Shown piece after piece: positions 27,737 to 36,354 of a DNA stretch of 64,000 nucleotides. Origin of the DNA: Rhodococcoides fascians NBRC 12155 = LMG 3623. GTDB taxonomy: Bacteria; Actinomycetota; Actinomycetes; Mycobacteriales; Mycobacteriaceae. Where the stretch lies: NCBI RefSeq assembly GCF_001894785.1, contig NZ_BCWW01000004.1, positions 1 to 64,000 of the forward strand, read 5' to 3'. The notes under the pieces were generated by a model. It had not been told where the DNA came from, made no database searches, and saw only the letters and a program-made list of their open reading frames with translations. Positions within the stretch are counted from its first letter, which is position 1, and the number at the start of each line of letters is the position of its first letter. The translations under genes were made by a program, and so were the position numbers.

Positions 27737-29734
27737 GTGTCCAAGGTCTCGACTGCCGCAAAGCGGCTGGTTCTCGGTAAGCCGTTCCGCAGCGACAAGC
27801 TCGGTCATACCTTGCTACCCAAGCGAATCGCGCTACCGGTGTTCGCCTCGGACGCCATGTCCTCGGTTGCGTACGCACCCGAAGAGATCTTCCTGGTGTT
27901 GTCCGTGGCCGGGATATCGGCGCTCACGTTCACTCCGTGGATCGGTCTCGCGGTCTGTGTCGTGATGGCGGTGGTGGTCGCCAGCTACCGGCAGAACGTG
28001 CACGCCTACCCGTCCGGCGGTGGTGATTACGAGGTCGCGACCACCAACCTCGGTCCTGCGGCGGGTCTGACCGTGGGTAGTGCATTGTTGGTGGACTACG
28101 TGCTGACCGTGGCGGTCTCCATTTCGGCGGCCGCGTCGAACATCGGTTCGGCCGTGCCCTTCGTCGCGCAGCACAAGGTGCTGTTCGCGGTGGTGGCCAT
28201 CGTGTTCATCACGTCGATCAACCTGCGCGGTATCCGCGAGTCGGGTGCCGCGTTCGCCATTCCCACATACGCCTTCATGGGCGGCATGTTCCTGATGTTG
28301 GGCTACGGGTTGTTCCGGGTCTACGTGCTCGGAGACGACATTCACGCCGAGTCGGCGACGTTCGATCTGAAAGCCGAGGACTCGCATCTGTACGGGATCG
28401 CGTTCGCGTTCCTCGTCGCGCGGGCGTTCTCGTCGGGTTGCGCGGCGCTGACCGGAGTCGAGGCCATCAGTAACGGGGTGCCTGCCTTCGAGAAGCCCAA
28501 GTCCCGTAACGCGGCAACCACGCTGTTGCTGCTCGGCGGTATCGGCATCACGTTGTTGATGGGCATCATCGTGCTGGCGCAGAAGATCGGCATCAAGTAC
28601 GCGATGGACCCGGAGACGCAGCTGATCGGGGCACCGGATGGCTACCACCAGAAGACGTTGATCGCGCAGTTGGCGGAGGCAGTGTTCAGCGGGTTCCCCG
28701 TTGGGTTCTTCTTCATCACCGCCGTGACGGCGTTGATCCTGGTACTCGCCGCGAACACGGCATTCAACGGCTTCCCCGTGCTGGGCTCGGTGCTCGCTCA
28801 GGACCGGTATCTACCCCGACAGTTGCACACACGCGGCGATCGCCTTGCCTTCAGTAACGGCATTCTGTTCCTGTCCGGCGCAGCCATCGTGTTCGTCGTG
28901 GTGTTCGGAGCAGAGGTCACCAAGCTCATCCAGCTCTACATCGTGGGTGTGTTCGTCTCGTTCACCCTGAGCCAGACCGGCATGATCCGGCACTGGACCC
29001 GCCTGCTCCGAACCGAGACCGATGGCGAGCAGCGCGGCAGGATGCAGCGCTCGCGGGTGGTCAACAGCGTCGGTCTGGCCATGACGGCGACCGTTCTCGT
29101 GATCGTGTTGATCACCAAGTTCGCTGCCGGAGCCTGGATCGCGATCGTGGCGATGGTGGCCATCTTCATCCTGATGCGGATGATCAGAAAGCACTACGAC
29201 ACCGTGGCGCGCGAGCTCGAGAACGAGGTGTGGGACGGCGTACTACCCAGCCGCACGCACTCGATCGTGCTGGTGTCCAAGCTGCACATGCCGACCCTGC
29301 GGGCTCTCGCCTACGCACGCGCGACCAGGCCCGACACTCTCGAAGCCGTCACCGTCAACGTCGACGAGGTGGACACCCGAGCATTGGTACGTGAATGGGA
29401 GGCCAGTGACGTCTCGGTACCCCTGAAGGTCGTCGAATCGCCCTACCGCGAAGTCACCAAGCCGGTTCTGGACTACGTCAAACGAGTTCGACGCGACTCA
29501 CCACGTGATGTGGTGACCGTCTTCATCCCCGAGTACGTCGTCGGTCACTGGTGGGAGCAGGTCCTGCACAACCAGAGTGCGCTGAGATTGAAGTCCCGAC
29601 TGCTGTTCCAACCCGGCGTGATGGTCACCAGCGTTCCGTGGCAGCTGCGCTCGTCGGAGAAGGCCAGGCGCGAGGTGCTCGGAAATGCGCCGGGTGCATC
29701 GCGTCGCGGCTACGAACCGCCGGCGGGCAAATGA
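27737..29734 (+). CDS. APC-family permease, KimA-like potassium importer
   Basis: A 665-residue APC-superfamily transporter with about 12 transmembrane helices (about 35-450) and a C-terminal cytosolic domain of about 190 residues. The first helix carries FASDAMSSVAYAPEEI, close to the SDALSSVAY segment I recall from the Bacillus potassium importer KimA (YdaO), and the C-terminal domain is also a KimA feature. Many annotations call the family amino-acid permease. The adjacent ceoBC operon of K+ regulators supports potassium transport. The start GTG gives a leaderless mRNA; the frame above it is the ceoB shadow. The stop overlaps the next ATG. Confidence 0.85.
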   Translation: MSKVSTAAKRLVLGKPFRSDKLGHTLLPKRIALPVFASDAMSSVAYAPEEIFLVLSVAGISALTFTPWIGLAVCVVMAVVVASYRQNVHAYPSGGGDYEVATTNLGPAAGLTVGSALLVDYVLTVAVSISAAASNIGSAVPFVAQHKVLFAVVAIVFITSINLRGIRESGAAFAIPTYAFMGGMFLMLGYGLFRVYVLGDDIHAESATFDLKAEDSHLYGIAFAFLVARAFSSGCAALTGVEAISNGVPAFEKPKSRNAATTLLLLGGIGITLLMGIIVLAQKIGIKYAMDPETQLIGAPDGYHQKTLIAQLAEAVFSGFPVGFFFITAVTALILVLAANTAFNGFPVLGSVLAQDRYLPRQLHTRGDRLAFSNGILFLSGAAIVFVVVFGAEVTKLIQLYIVGVFVSFTLSQTGMIRHWTRLLRTETDGEQRGRMQRSRVVNSVGLAMTATVLVIVLITKFAAGAWIAIVAMVAIFILMRMIRKHYDTVARELENEVWDGVLPSRTHSIVLVSKLHMPTLRALAYARATRPDTLEAVTVNVDEVDTRALVREWEASDVSVPLKVVESPYREVTKPVLDYVKRVRRDSPRDVVTVFIPEYVVGHWWEQVLHNQSALRLKSRLLFQPGVMVTSVPWQLRSSEKARREVLGNAPGASRRGYEPPAGK

Positions 29735-31002
29735 CCGAGAACTGGTTCGGGCTGGTGCTCGACGTCGAACTGGGTGCTCCCGGACACGGTGGGTTCTGCG
29801 TGGCCCGTCACGAAGGTCGGGTGGTGTTCGTCCGCCACGGGCTACCGGGGGAACGCGTCATGGCCAAGGTGACCGAGGATCGCGGTGGGTCGTTCTGCCG
29901 CGCCGACGCGATCGAGATCCTCACCGCGTCGCCGGACCGCATCGACGCTCGCTGCCCCATCTCCGGCCCCGGTGGTTCGGGATGCTGCGACTATTCTCAC
30001 GCGACCCCCGAAGCCGGTCGTCGACTCAAGTCCTCCGTCGTCGCCGAACAGCTGCGCCGCGTCGCGGGCATGGAGAGGGACGTTCCGGTCGAGGAGTTGC
30101 CGGGCACCGGCGACGGCACCGGATGGCGGACCCGTGTTCGGCTGGCAGTGGATTCGGGTGGACGGCCCGGCTACCACCGCTATCGAAGCAGTTCGATCGT
30201 CACGGAGTTGTCGTGCCCGCAAATGGATCCGGTTGCGTTCGACGGATTGTCGGACCGTGAGTGGCGCGCAGGTGCCGAATTGCAGGTGGTCCTCGACGGT
30301 ACGGGTGAACGCCATGTGGTGGAGGTGGCACCGGCCCAGTTGACGCGAACCGGACGCCGGTCTCCGGGCCGCCGCGGTGCGTCGGCGCGTCGAGCAGCGT
30401 CGTCCCGGGCCAGGCCGGAAAAGGCTGTCATCGGCTCGGGTCGCGTCACCGAATTCGTCTCGGCGCGACCGTGGACACTCGATGCCACCGGCTTCTGGCA
30501 GGCGCACAAAGGAGCGGCTCAGGTGTACACCGACGTCGTACGCGACTGGGCAGACGCCGAGCCGGGTGACGGCGCATGGGATCTCTACGGCGGTGTCGGC
30601 GTGTTCGCGGCGGCTCTCGCCGAGCGGGTGGGATCGAGCGGACGAGTCACCAGCGTCGAGTTCTCGCGCCGGGCCGCCGAGGACGGGCGTTCGGCGCTGC
30701 ACGACCTTGCTCAGGTTTCGTTCGCGCCGGGCCGGGTCGAGCGATCGATGGATTCGTTGCCGGAATCGGTGGCGGTGGCGGTACTCGATCCGCCGCGAGC
30801 CGGTGCCGGACGCGACGTCATCGAAGGTCTCGCGACGCGGTCTCCCCGCACGATCGTCCACATCGGCTGCGATCCGGCATCGTTCGCGCGGGACGCGAGC
30901 CTCTACCGGGCAGCCGGTTACGAGCTGACGGACGTGCGCGCGTTCGACGCGTTTCCTCTGACCAGCCACGTCGAATGTATCGGCCGCTTCGTCCGTAAAT
31001 AG
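29731..31002 (+). CDS. TRAM-domain RNA (uracil-5)-methyltransferase family
   Basis: A 423-residue protein with an N-terminal TRAM domain (about 3-60, HGGFCVARHEGRVVFVRHGLPGE in two blocks) and a C-terminal SAM methyltransferase domain of the TrmA/RlmD family. Visible are WDLYGGVGVFAAALAE (SAM site), VAVLDPPRAGAG (DPPR) and the catalytic cysteine in HIGCDPASFARD. The Cys cluster CPISGPGGSGCCDY may ligate an iron-sulfur centre. The substrate is probably a uridine in rRNA or tRNA. The ATGA overlap with the permease indicates coupling. Confidence 0.9.
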   Translation: MTENWFGLVLDVELGAPGHGGFCVARHEGRVVFVRHGLPGERVMAKVTEDRGGSFCRADAIEILTASPDRIDARCPISGPGGSGCCDYSHATPEAGRRLKSSVVAEQLRRVAGMERDVPVEELPGTGDGTGWRTRVRLAVDSGGRPGYHRYRSSSIVTELSCPQMDPVAFDGLSDREWRAGAELQVVLDGTGERHVVEVAPAQLTRTGRRSPGRRGASARRAASSRARPEKAVIGSGRVTEFVSARPWTLDATGFWQAHKGAAQVYTDVVRDWADAEPGDGAWDLYGGVGVFAAALAERVGSSGRVTSVEFSRRAAEDGRSALHDLAQVSFAPGRVERSMDSLPESVAVAVLDPPRAGAGRDVIEGLATRSPRTIVHIGCDPASFARDASLYRAAGYELTDVRAFDAFPLTSHVECIGRFVRK

Positions 31003-31017
31003 GGTTGCCTCACCAAT
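30999..31017. promoter_or_regulatory. Possible IdeR box before a siderophore-binding lipoprotein
   Basis: The 19 bases match the TTAGGTTAGGCTAACCTAA iron-box consensus at about 12 positions, with the TAGG-type left half and CACC-type right half kept. The site covers the stop codon of the methyltransferase and ends 29 bases before the GTG of the iron-siderophore binding protein. The match is imperfect, but the context and the presence of ideR make it plausible. Confidence 0.4.
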
Positions 31018-31046
31018 CTTGGCGAGTCTGACGTACCGTTTCTCGG

Positions 31047-32042
31047 GTGAGAATTCGTCGCACCGTCGGTGCTGTGTCGGTCGCCCTGCTGTTCCTGACC
31101 GCCGTCGTCTCGTGTGGGTCGGGCGGGGACGACGGACCCGGATCGGAGGCGCCGTCCGACGGATCGGCGGCTGCGTTCCCTGTCACGATCGATACCGAGT
31201 TCGGCGGCGTGACCGTCGACAGTGCCCCGCAGCGCGTCGTCGCGCTCGGCTGGGGTGACGCGGAAACCGCACTGGCGCTCGGTGTCTCACCGGTCGGTGC
31301 GAGCGACTGGCTTGCCTTCGGCGGCGACGGCGTCGGTCCGTGGGCGGCCGGGCTCTACGACGCACCACCCCAGATCATCGGGACGCAGGAGCCGTCGTTC
31401 GAGCAGGTCGCGGCGCTGGAGCCGGATCTGATCTTCGACACCAAGAGCTCCGGTGACGCCGATCGGTACGCCACGCTGTCCGCCATTGCTCCGACGGTGG
31501 GTATACCGGCGGGGGCGGACAACTACCTGACAACGCTCGAGCAGCAGGTCATGATGGTGGCCACGGCACTCGGCAAGCAGTCCGAAGGGGACGCGCTGCT
31601 CGCAGGAATCGCCGACCGTTTCGATGCAGCGGCCGCTGCCCATCCGGAATTCGCCGGCAAGACAGCGGTGGTCGGGGCCTACAGCGGCACCGGATACGGC
31701 GCATACATCTCGTCGAACAGTCGACTCGAGTTCATGAAGAAGCTCGGCTTCGTCACCAGCCCGACCATCGATTCTCTTCCGCCGCGCGGCTTTTCGGTTC
31801 CGATTTCCGGGGAGGAGCTCGACCTGCTCGACGCCGACGTACTGATCGTCTTCCCCATCCAGAAGGCGCCGTCCGAGGTGACCGACAATCCGCTGTTCCA
31901 ACGGATTCCGGCTGTCGCGGACGGTCGCTACGTCGTGTTCGACGACCCGGAAGTCGCGAAGTCCTACGCCACCAACTCGGCGCTGTCCATCGGCTATGCA
32001 CTCGACACAGTGGTGCCTGCGGTGGCGAACGTGCTGGGGTGA
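31047..32042 (+). CDS. Iron-siderophore ABC transporter substrate-binding lipoprotein
   Basis: A 331-residue lipoprotein: signal peptide with lipobox AVVSC (Cys23), a Gly/Asp/Ser-rich tether, then a class III periplasmic-binding fold like FepB or ViuP. Typical features are QRVVALGWGDAETALALGV at the domain start, the LEPDLIFD strand, and the AVVGAYSGTGYGAYI and GRYVVFDDPE segments. It should capture ferric siderophores at the membrane. No permease or ATPase for import adjoins it, so it must work with components encoded elsewhere. Confidence 0.9.
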   Translation: MRIRRTVGAVSVALLFLTAVVSCGSGGDDGPGSEAPSDGSAAAFPVTIDTEFGGVTVDSAPQRVVALGWGDAETALALGVSPVGASDWLAFGGDGVGPWAAGLYDAPPQIIGTQEPSFEQVAALEPDLIFDTKSSGDADRYATLSAIAPTVGIPAGADNYLTTLEQQVMMVATALGKQSEGDALLAGIADRFDAAAAAHPEFAGKTAVVGAYSGTGYGAYISSNSRLEFMKKLGFVTSPTIDSLPPRGFSVPISGEELDLLDADVLIVFPIQKAPSEVTDNPLFQRIPAVADGRYVVFDDPEVAKSYATNSALSIGYALDTVVPAVANVLG

Positions 32043-32191
32043 TCCACTTCGGCAACCGGGGCGAATGTCTGCGCGGGTACCGAGACGATGCGTTGAGCTC
32101 CGCAGTGGCAGCCCTGGTAGCCGACGAGGCCCTCGCTGGTGTCGTGGAGCGAGCGGGTGGTCCAGGAGTGTGTGCTGTGTTCGATGTCCAT
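31994..32191 (-). CDS. Small Cys-containing hypothetical protein
   Basis: A 65-residue protein with an ordered-looking N-terminal half: HSWTTRSLHDTSEGLVGYQG followed by CHCGAQRIVSV. The pattern (W-T-T-x-S-x-H, then a G-Y-x-x-C-x-C-G turn) resembles very small actinobacterial proteins that I recall as common but uncharacterised. The tail overlaps the 3' end of the substrate-binding gene on the opposite strand. It is divergent from the CGNR gene, with 25 bases between starts, suggesting a shared control region. It may still be spurious. Confidence 0.5.
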   Translation of the reverse strand: MDIEHSTHSWTTRSLHDTSEGLVGYQGCHCGAQRIVSVPAQTFAPVAEVDHPSTFATAGTTVSSA

Positions 32192-32216
32192 GCATCCACT
32201 GTGATGTAATGGTCTT

Positions 32217-32738
32217 GTGCACATCAACCCTTACGGAGAATATGCCGTGAAACTGGGCATCGACCTCCTCAACCGGCCACCCACGTCGCCGAGCGAATTG
32301 GGGGCCCGCTGCATCGACGCCGGCCTCGTTCCCGACTGGACTGCCACCGACGCCGATCTCGCGGACACACTCGAATTCCTCCGCGAGTGGGCTCGCGTGG
32401 TGGATGCAGAGACAGCCGAGGAGCGCGCCGAGGCCCTGAACGCCCTCCTTGCACAGGCATCCGCGTACCCGCGATTGACCAACCATGCCGACGACGGCTG
32501 GCACATGCACTATCGCGACCCCAACATCGCGTTGGGCGGCGTCATCAGGGCACTGGTCGGTGTCGGTACCGCGCTGCACTTGACCGGTCGAGGAATGGAC
32601 AGACTCCATCGGTGCGCCGCAGCCGACTGCACGACCGCCTTCGCCGACACCTCACGTACCGGACGGCAGCGGTACTGCGGAACCGTGTGCTCGAACCGGG
32701 ACGCAGTCCGCCGACACCGAGCCCGCGCCGCATCCTGA
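32217..32738 (+). CDS. CGNR zinc-finger protein
   Basis: A 173-residue protein with an N-terminal helical, Ala-rich domain (about 10-120, the stress-related ABATE-type region) and a C-terminal CGNR zinc finger: HRCAAADCTTAF followed by RYCGTVCSNRDAVRRHRAR, with four Cys and the NR motif. Family members are presumed DNA-binding regulators. Its close divergence from the small Cys protein suggests that it may control that gene or itself. The GTG at 32217 has no clear ribosome-binding site. Confidence 0.88.
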   Translation: MHINPYGEYAVKLGIDLLNRPPTSPSELGARCIDAGLVPDWTATDADLADTLEFLREWARVVDAETAEERAEALNALLAQASAYPRLTNHADDGWHMHYRDPNIALGGVIRALVGVGTALHLTGRGMDRLHRCAAADCTTAFADTSRTGRQRYCGTVCSNRDAVRRHRARAAS

Positions 32739-32760
32739 CGCTTGCACCGGGAGGCGCGGA

Positions 32761-33600
32761 TCAGGACTTGCGGTTGTACAGCCGCATCGTGATCGGTCCG
32801 AAGATCGCCAGCATCGCCGCCGACAGCACCAGAGTCACTCCGAGTTGGCCGGTGTCGACATCGCCCTGCATCAGGCCTCGAAGTGACGTCACCAGAAAGC
32901 TGACCGGGTTGACGTCGACGAACGCACGAAGCCACCCCGGCATCGTGTTGGGGTCGACGAAGATGTTGCTCGCGAACGTCAGCGGAAACAGGATGAACAT
33001 CGACATCCCCATCACGGCTGCCTCGGTGCGCACGATCATGGCGATCATCGTCCAGATCCAGGACAGACAGAACGAGAACACGAGCAACAGCACGATCGAT
33101 GCGATCACACCGAGTAGCCCGCCTTGCGGCCGGAAACCGAGAATCAGCCCCAAGATCAGTACGATCACCGACGCCAACGTGTAGCGTACGACGTCACCCA
33201 GCAACGCACCGACCAGCGGCGACGGGCGCCAGATCGGCAACGATCGGAACCGGTCGAACACACCCTTCTCGATGTCCTTGTTCATCGTCACGCCGGTGTA
33301 CATCGTGATCATCACCACGGTCTGCACCAGGATGCCCGGCAGCAGAAACTGGATGTACGCGTCGGTCGAACCGGCCAGAGCGCCGCCGAACAGGTACGTG
33401 AACAACAGCGTGAACATGATCGGAAACGCCGTCACGTCGAACAACTGCTCCGGTACGTGCTTGATCTTCAGCAACGCCCGCCAGCCGAAGCTCAGCGAGG
33501 TCGACAGCGACGACGGACGCTCCGGCCTCGGACCTGCGGCTGAGAGAACATCGATGATCGTCGACGCCTGCGGGGCGGATCGTTGGGCCTCGGTGGTCAT
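32761..33600 (-). CDS. ABC-2 type transporter permease (DrrB-like)
   Basis: A 279-residue permease with six predicted transmembrane helices and the ABC-2 signature stretch (FIQ-like [18 protein letters not shown], then [16 protein letters not shown], and [15 protein letters not shown] near the end). It is the DrrB type found in daunorubicin-like and lipid exporters. Its ATG overlaps the stop of the upstream ATPase gene by 4 bases, so the two form one exporter. Substrate unknown. Confidence 0.92.
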   Translation of the reverse strand: MTTEAQRSAPQASTIIDVLSAAGPRPERPSSLSTSLSFGWRALLKIKHVPEQLFDVTAFPIMFTLLFTYLFGGALAGSTDAYIQFLLPGILVQTVVMITMYTGVTMNKDIEKGVFDRFRSLPIWRPSPLVGALLGDVVRYTLASVIVLILGLILGFRPQGGLLGVIASIVLLLVFSFCLSWIWTMIAMIVRTEAAVMGMSMFILFPLTFASNIFVDPNTMPGWLRAFVDVNPVSFLVTSLRGLMQGDVDTGQLGVTLVLSAAMLAIFGPITMRLYNRKS

Positions 33601-34592
33601 GACGCGATCTCCCCGTTGTCGATTTCAGCTTTTTTCGCACCCACCGGCTCCACTCCCGCTCCCGCGTCGTGCCCGGTCAGCGCCAGGAACACCTCGTCCA
33701 GACTCGGCTGACCGAGGGTGAAGGATGCGATGGCGATTCCGGCGGATTCGAGAGCAGGAAGGATCGGTGCCGCCTGCGCCGGATTGTCCAGTCGTGCGGA
33801 CACGGTGAACGGGTCGGCGTCCTCGGTCACGGTGCTGCCGACCAGATCTCGAACGATTCTCGCCGCGGCATTCCGGTGCCCGGCATCGAGCACGCGCAGG
33901 TGCAGTGAGTTCGATCCCACCGATGCCTTCAGCTCGCCCGTCGTGCCCTCGGCGATGACTTTGCCGTGGTCGATCACCGCCACGCGCCCGGCCAGGTGGT
34001 CGGCCTCGTCGAGATACTGCGTCGTCAGCAGTACCGTCGTGCCGCCTGCCACCAGTGCACGGACGATCTCCCAGACGTGATTGCGACTGCGCGGGTCCAG
34101 GCCGGTGGTGGGTTCGTCGAGAAAGATCAGCTCGGGGGTGACGATGATGCTCGCCGCGATGTCGATGCGCCTGCGCATGCCACCGGAGTAGGTCTTGACC
34201 TGTCGCGGTCCGGCGTCGGCGATGTCGAATGCTGTCAACAGTTGATCAGCGCGCGCTCGGGCGGCCGGACGTGAGTAGCCGAGCAGCCGCGCCAGCAGAA
34301 CGAGATTCTCGGTGCCGGTCAGATCCTCGTCGAGCGAGGCGAATTGACCCGTGAGAGAGACTTTTCGGCGAACGGCCTCCGGCTCGGTTGCCACGTCGTG
34401 TCCCAGGACTCGTGCGCTGCCGCCGTCTATCGGAAGAAGTGTCGCCAGCATCCGGATGGTCGTGGTTTTCCCGGCCCCGTTGGGTCCGAGTACGCCGTAC
34501 ACCCCGCCGGACGGGATCGACAGATCCACGCCGTCGACTGCGGCGGTGGTGCCGAAATGTTTGACGAGCCCGTGGGTTTCGATGGCCGTCAT
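33597..34592 (-). CDS. ABC transporter ATP-binding protein (DrrA-like)
   Basis: A 331-residue ATPase: Walker [12 protein letters not shown]-loop [18 protein letters not shown] signature [13 protein letters not shown], Walker [13 protein letters not shown], and an H-loop equivalent TTQYLDEAD in which Gln takes the place of the usual His, as in other DrrA-type ATPases. A C-terminal extension of about 100 residues (to [15 protein letters not shown]) is the DrrA-family domain. It energises the overlapping permease. I used the ATG at 34592, with GGAGGG about 10 bases upstream. Confidence 0.92.
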   Translation of the reverse strand: MTAIETHGLVKHFGTTAAVDGVDLSIPSGGVYGVLGPNGAGKTTTIRMLATLLPIDGGSARVLGHDVATEPEAVRRKVSLTGQFASLDEDLTGTENLVLLARLLGYSRPAARARADQLLTAFDIADAGPRQVKTYSGGMRRRIDIAASIIVTPELIFLDEPTTGLDPRSRNHVWEIVRALVAGGTTVLLTTQYLDEADHLAGRVAVIDHGKVIAEGTTGELKASVGSNSLHLRVLDAGHRNAAARIVRDLVGSTVTEDADPFTVSARLDNPAQAAPILPALESAGIAIASFTLGQPSLDEVFLALTGHDAGAGVEPVGAKKAEIDNGEIAS

Positions 34593-34702
34593 GCGTGTCC
34601 GTCCCTCCATCGAGCTGTCCGCCCGATTGCCCGCGTTTGTCCGATTCTCGCACCCAGGATGAAGCCCGGTCCAATTCTGCGCAAACGAATTTCGGTCGCG
34701 GA

Positions 34703-34730
34703 CCATCCCTCGGGGTGTTTGTTCCGAATA
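34703..34730 (+). promoter_or_regulatory. SigK-type promoter upstream of sigK
   Basis: CCATCC (34703-34708), 16 bases, then CGAATA (34725-34730). This matches the CCATCC and CGAAT pattern that I recall for mycobacterial SigK promoters. It lies 44 bases before the sigK ATG, so sigK probably controls its own operon. Confidence 0.7.
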
Positions 34731-34774
34731 TGTACTGCGGCGGGAAAACGCGGAGGTTTCGATATGAGGGCTAC

Positions 34775-35530
34775 ATGACCACTAGTGTCATGATCGATGA
34801 ACTCGATCATGAACCCGTCTGCTGGGACGACAGTCCGATGAGCGTGCCGTTCTCCGACGCTTCCGGATCTGCGGGCACCGGCCGTGACCGAACGCCGCCC
34901 GTGTCCGAGGACAGCACCTCGGTCGAGGATGCGGTGTGCGCAGTACCGAGCCCGCAGCTGAAGAATCTGCGTGCCGAGGAGACGGACCGTCTCCGTCGCT
35001 TGATGGCGGCCGTTGCCCAGGGCGACCGGTCGGCCTTCGCCGAACTGTACGACGCCACGTCCTCCCGTGTGTACGGGATGGTGGTGCGCGTGCTTCGCGA
35101 CCCGGGGTACAGCGAGGAGACCGCGCAGGAGGTGTTCCTCCAGATCTGGCGTGCAGCACCGAATTACGATCCGAGCCAGGGGAGTCCGCTGGCGTGGATC
35201 ATGACGCTTGCACATCGCCGGGCGGTCGATCGGGTACGTAGCGAACAGTCGGGTACCGACCGCGAGGCGGCGTACGGTGCCGTGAGTCACACGCCCGAGC
35301 ATGACGAGGTACTCGAGACGGTGACCCAGCGGCTCGAATCGGAGGCCGTCGTGGCCTGTCTCGACACTCTGACCGATACGCAGAGCGAGTCGGTACGAAT
35401 GGCTTATTACAGCGGGTACACCTATCGCGAGGTTGCCGAACGGCTCGGGGTGGCCGTGCCGACGATCAAATCGCGCATACGAGATGGATTGATCAAGTTG
35501 AAGACATGCCTGGGGGTGATCCCGCAATGA
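34775..35530 (+). CDS. sigK: ECF sigma factor SigK
   Basis: A 251-residue ECF sigma factor with a 60-residue polar N-terminal extension, region 2 (about 75-140, [20 protein letters not shown] and [16 protein letters not shown]) and region 4 (about 180-240, [20 protein letters not shown] then a helix-turn-helix [14 protein letters not shown]). Group and partner fit SigK. The ATG at 34775 has GAGGG upstream; an ATG at 34790 is possible. It overlaps rskA by 4 bases. In mycobacteria SigK drives genes for secreted MPT70/MPT83-type antigens, none of which is in this window. Confidence 0.9.
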   Translation: MTTSVMIDELDHEPVCWDDSPMSVPFSDASGSAGTGRDRTPPVSEDSTSVEDAVCAVPSPQLKNLRAEETDRLRRLMAAVAQGDRSAFAELYDATSSRVYGMVVRVLRDPGYSEETAQEVFLQIWRAAPNYDPSQGSPLAWIMTLAHRRAVDRVRSEQSGTDREAAYGAVSHTPEHDEVLETVTQRLESEAVVACLDTLTDTQSESVRMAYYSGYTYREVAERLGVAVPTIKSRIRDGLIKLKTCLGVIPQ

Positions 35531-36285
35531 GTGAAGCGTCACGGCAACGACTGCTGGACGAAGCGGAGGTCTATGCCCTCCACGCGATGAGCGAGTCCGA
35601 GCGGCGCGCCATCGAATCCGAGCGAATCCGCGTCGACGAGACGACCCGGGCACAATTCGACATCCTCGTGGGTGAGATTCACGAAACGCTGGCGTTGGCT
35701 GCGGCGGCAGACGCGACTCCCGCACCCGAACGCGTGCGGGAGGCCGTGCTAGCGCGTGTCGCCGCGAGCGATCAGGAGCCGACGGTCCGAGAACTTCCGC
35801 CGAACGTCACTCCGCTGCACCGGCACCGACGTGAGCGCTCCAAGACGTGGCGATACTCGATGGTGTCCGCGGCTGCCGCGATCGTCGTCGCAGTCGGTGG
35901 TGTAGTCGTCGTCACGCAGACCATGGGCTCGGACCCGCAGCCTTCCCAGGCCGAGCAGATCGTCGCAGCGCCCGACGCTCGTGAGGCGTCTGCGGAGTTC
36001 CCGGGTGGCGGCACGGCAAAGGTGTCGTACTCGCTGAGCCGAGATGCGGTCGTGGTGACTCTGGACGGTGTCTCGGAGCCGCCCTCGGGGCGGGTCTACC
36101 AGATGTGGTTCGTCGACGGTGCGCCGCGCTCCGCCGGCGTTGTCACCGAGGATCAGCTCACGTCGAGCGACGGCACCGTGGTGGACGGCATGGGAGCGTC
36201 GACCAACTTCGCGTTCTCGCTCGAGCCTGCCGGCGGCTCGGCGCAGCCCACCGAGGTCCTCACTATGATCACGCTCGACGCCTGA
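35527..36285 (+). CDS. rskA: Anti-sigma-K factor RskA
   Basis: A 252-residue single-pass anti-sigma factor. The N-terminal cytosolic part (LLDEAEVYALHAMSESERRA) is the sigma-binding helical domain, one transmembrane helix lies at about 119-139 (YSMVSAAAAIVVAVGGVVVV), and the rest is the extracytoplasmic RskA domain with GRVYQMWFVDGAPRSAG. Family members are inactivated by regulated proteolysis, freeing SigK. The ATGA overlap with sigK ensures matched synthesis. A terminator follows. Confidence 0.93.
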   Translation: MSEASRQRLLDEAEVYALHAMSESERRAIESERIRVDETTRAQFDILVGEIHETLALAAAADATPAPERVREAVLARVAASDQEPTVRELPPNVTPLHRHRRERSKTWRYSMVSAAAAIVVAVGGVVVVTQTMGSDPQPSQAEQIVAAPDAREASAEFPGGGTAKVSYSLSRDAVVVTLDGVSEPPSGRVYQMWFVDGAPRSAGVVTEDQLTSSDGTVVDGMGASTNFAFSLEPAGGSAQPTEVLTMITLDA

Positions 36286-36305
36286 TCAGGGGCCATGCAC
36301 GTCCA

Positions 36306-36354
36306 CTCGGGCGGTTCGACAGTCGGATCAGATGCCGATGTCGAACCGCCCGAG
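36306..36354. terminator. Bidirectional terminator overlapping the glutaminase stop
   Basis: A perfect 16-bp stem (36306-36321 with 36339-36354) has a 17-base loop. The right arm lies inside the last codons of the convergent glutaminase gene, so one hairpin ends both transcripts and also encodes the protein's C-terminal residues. Confidence 0.75.
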
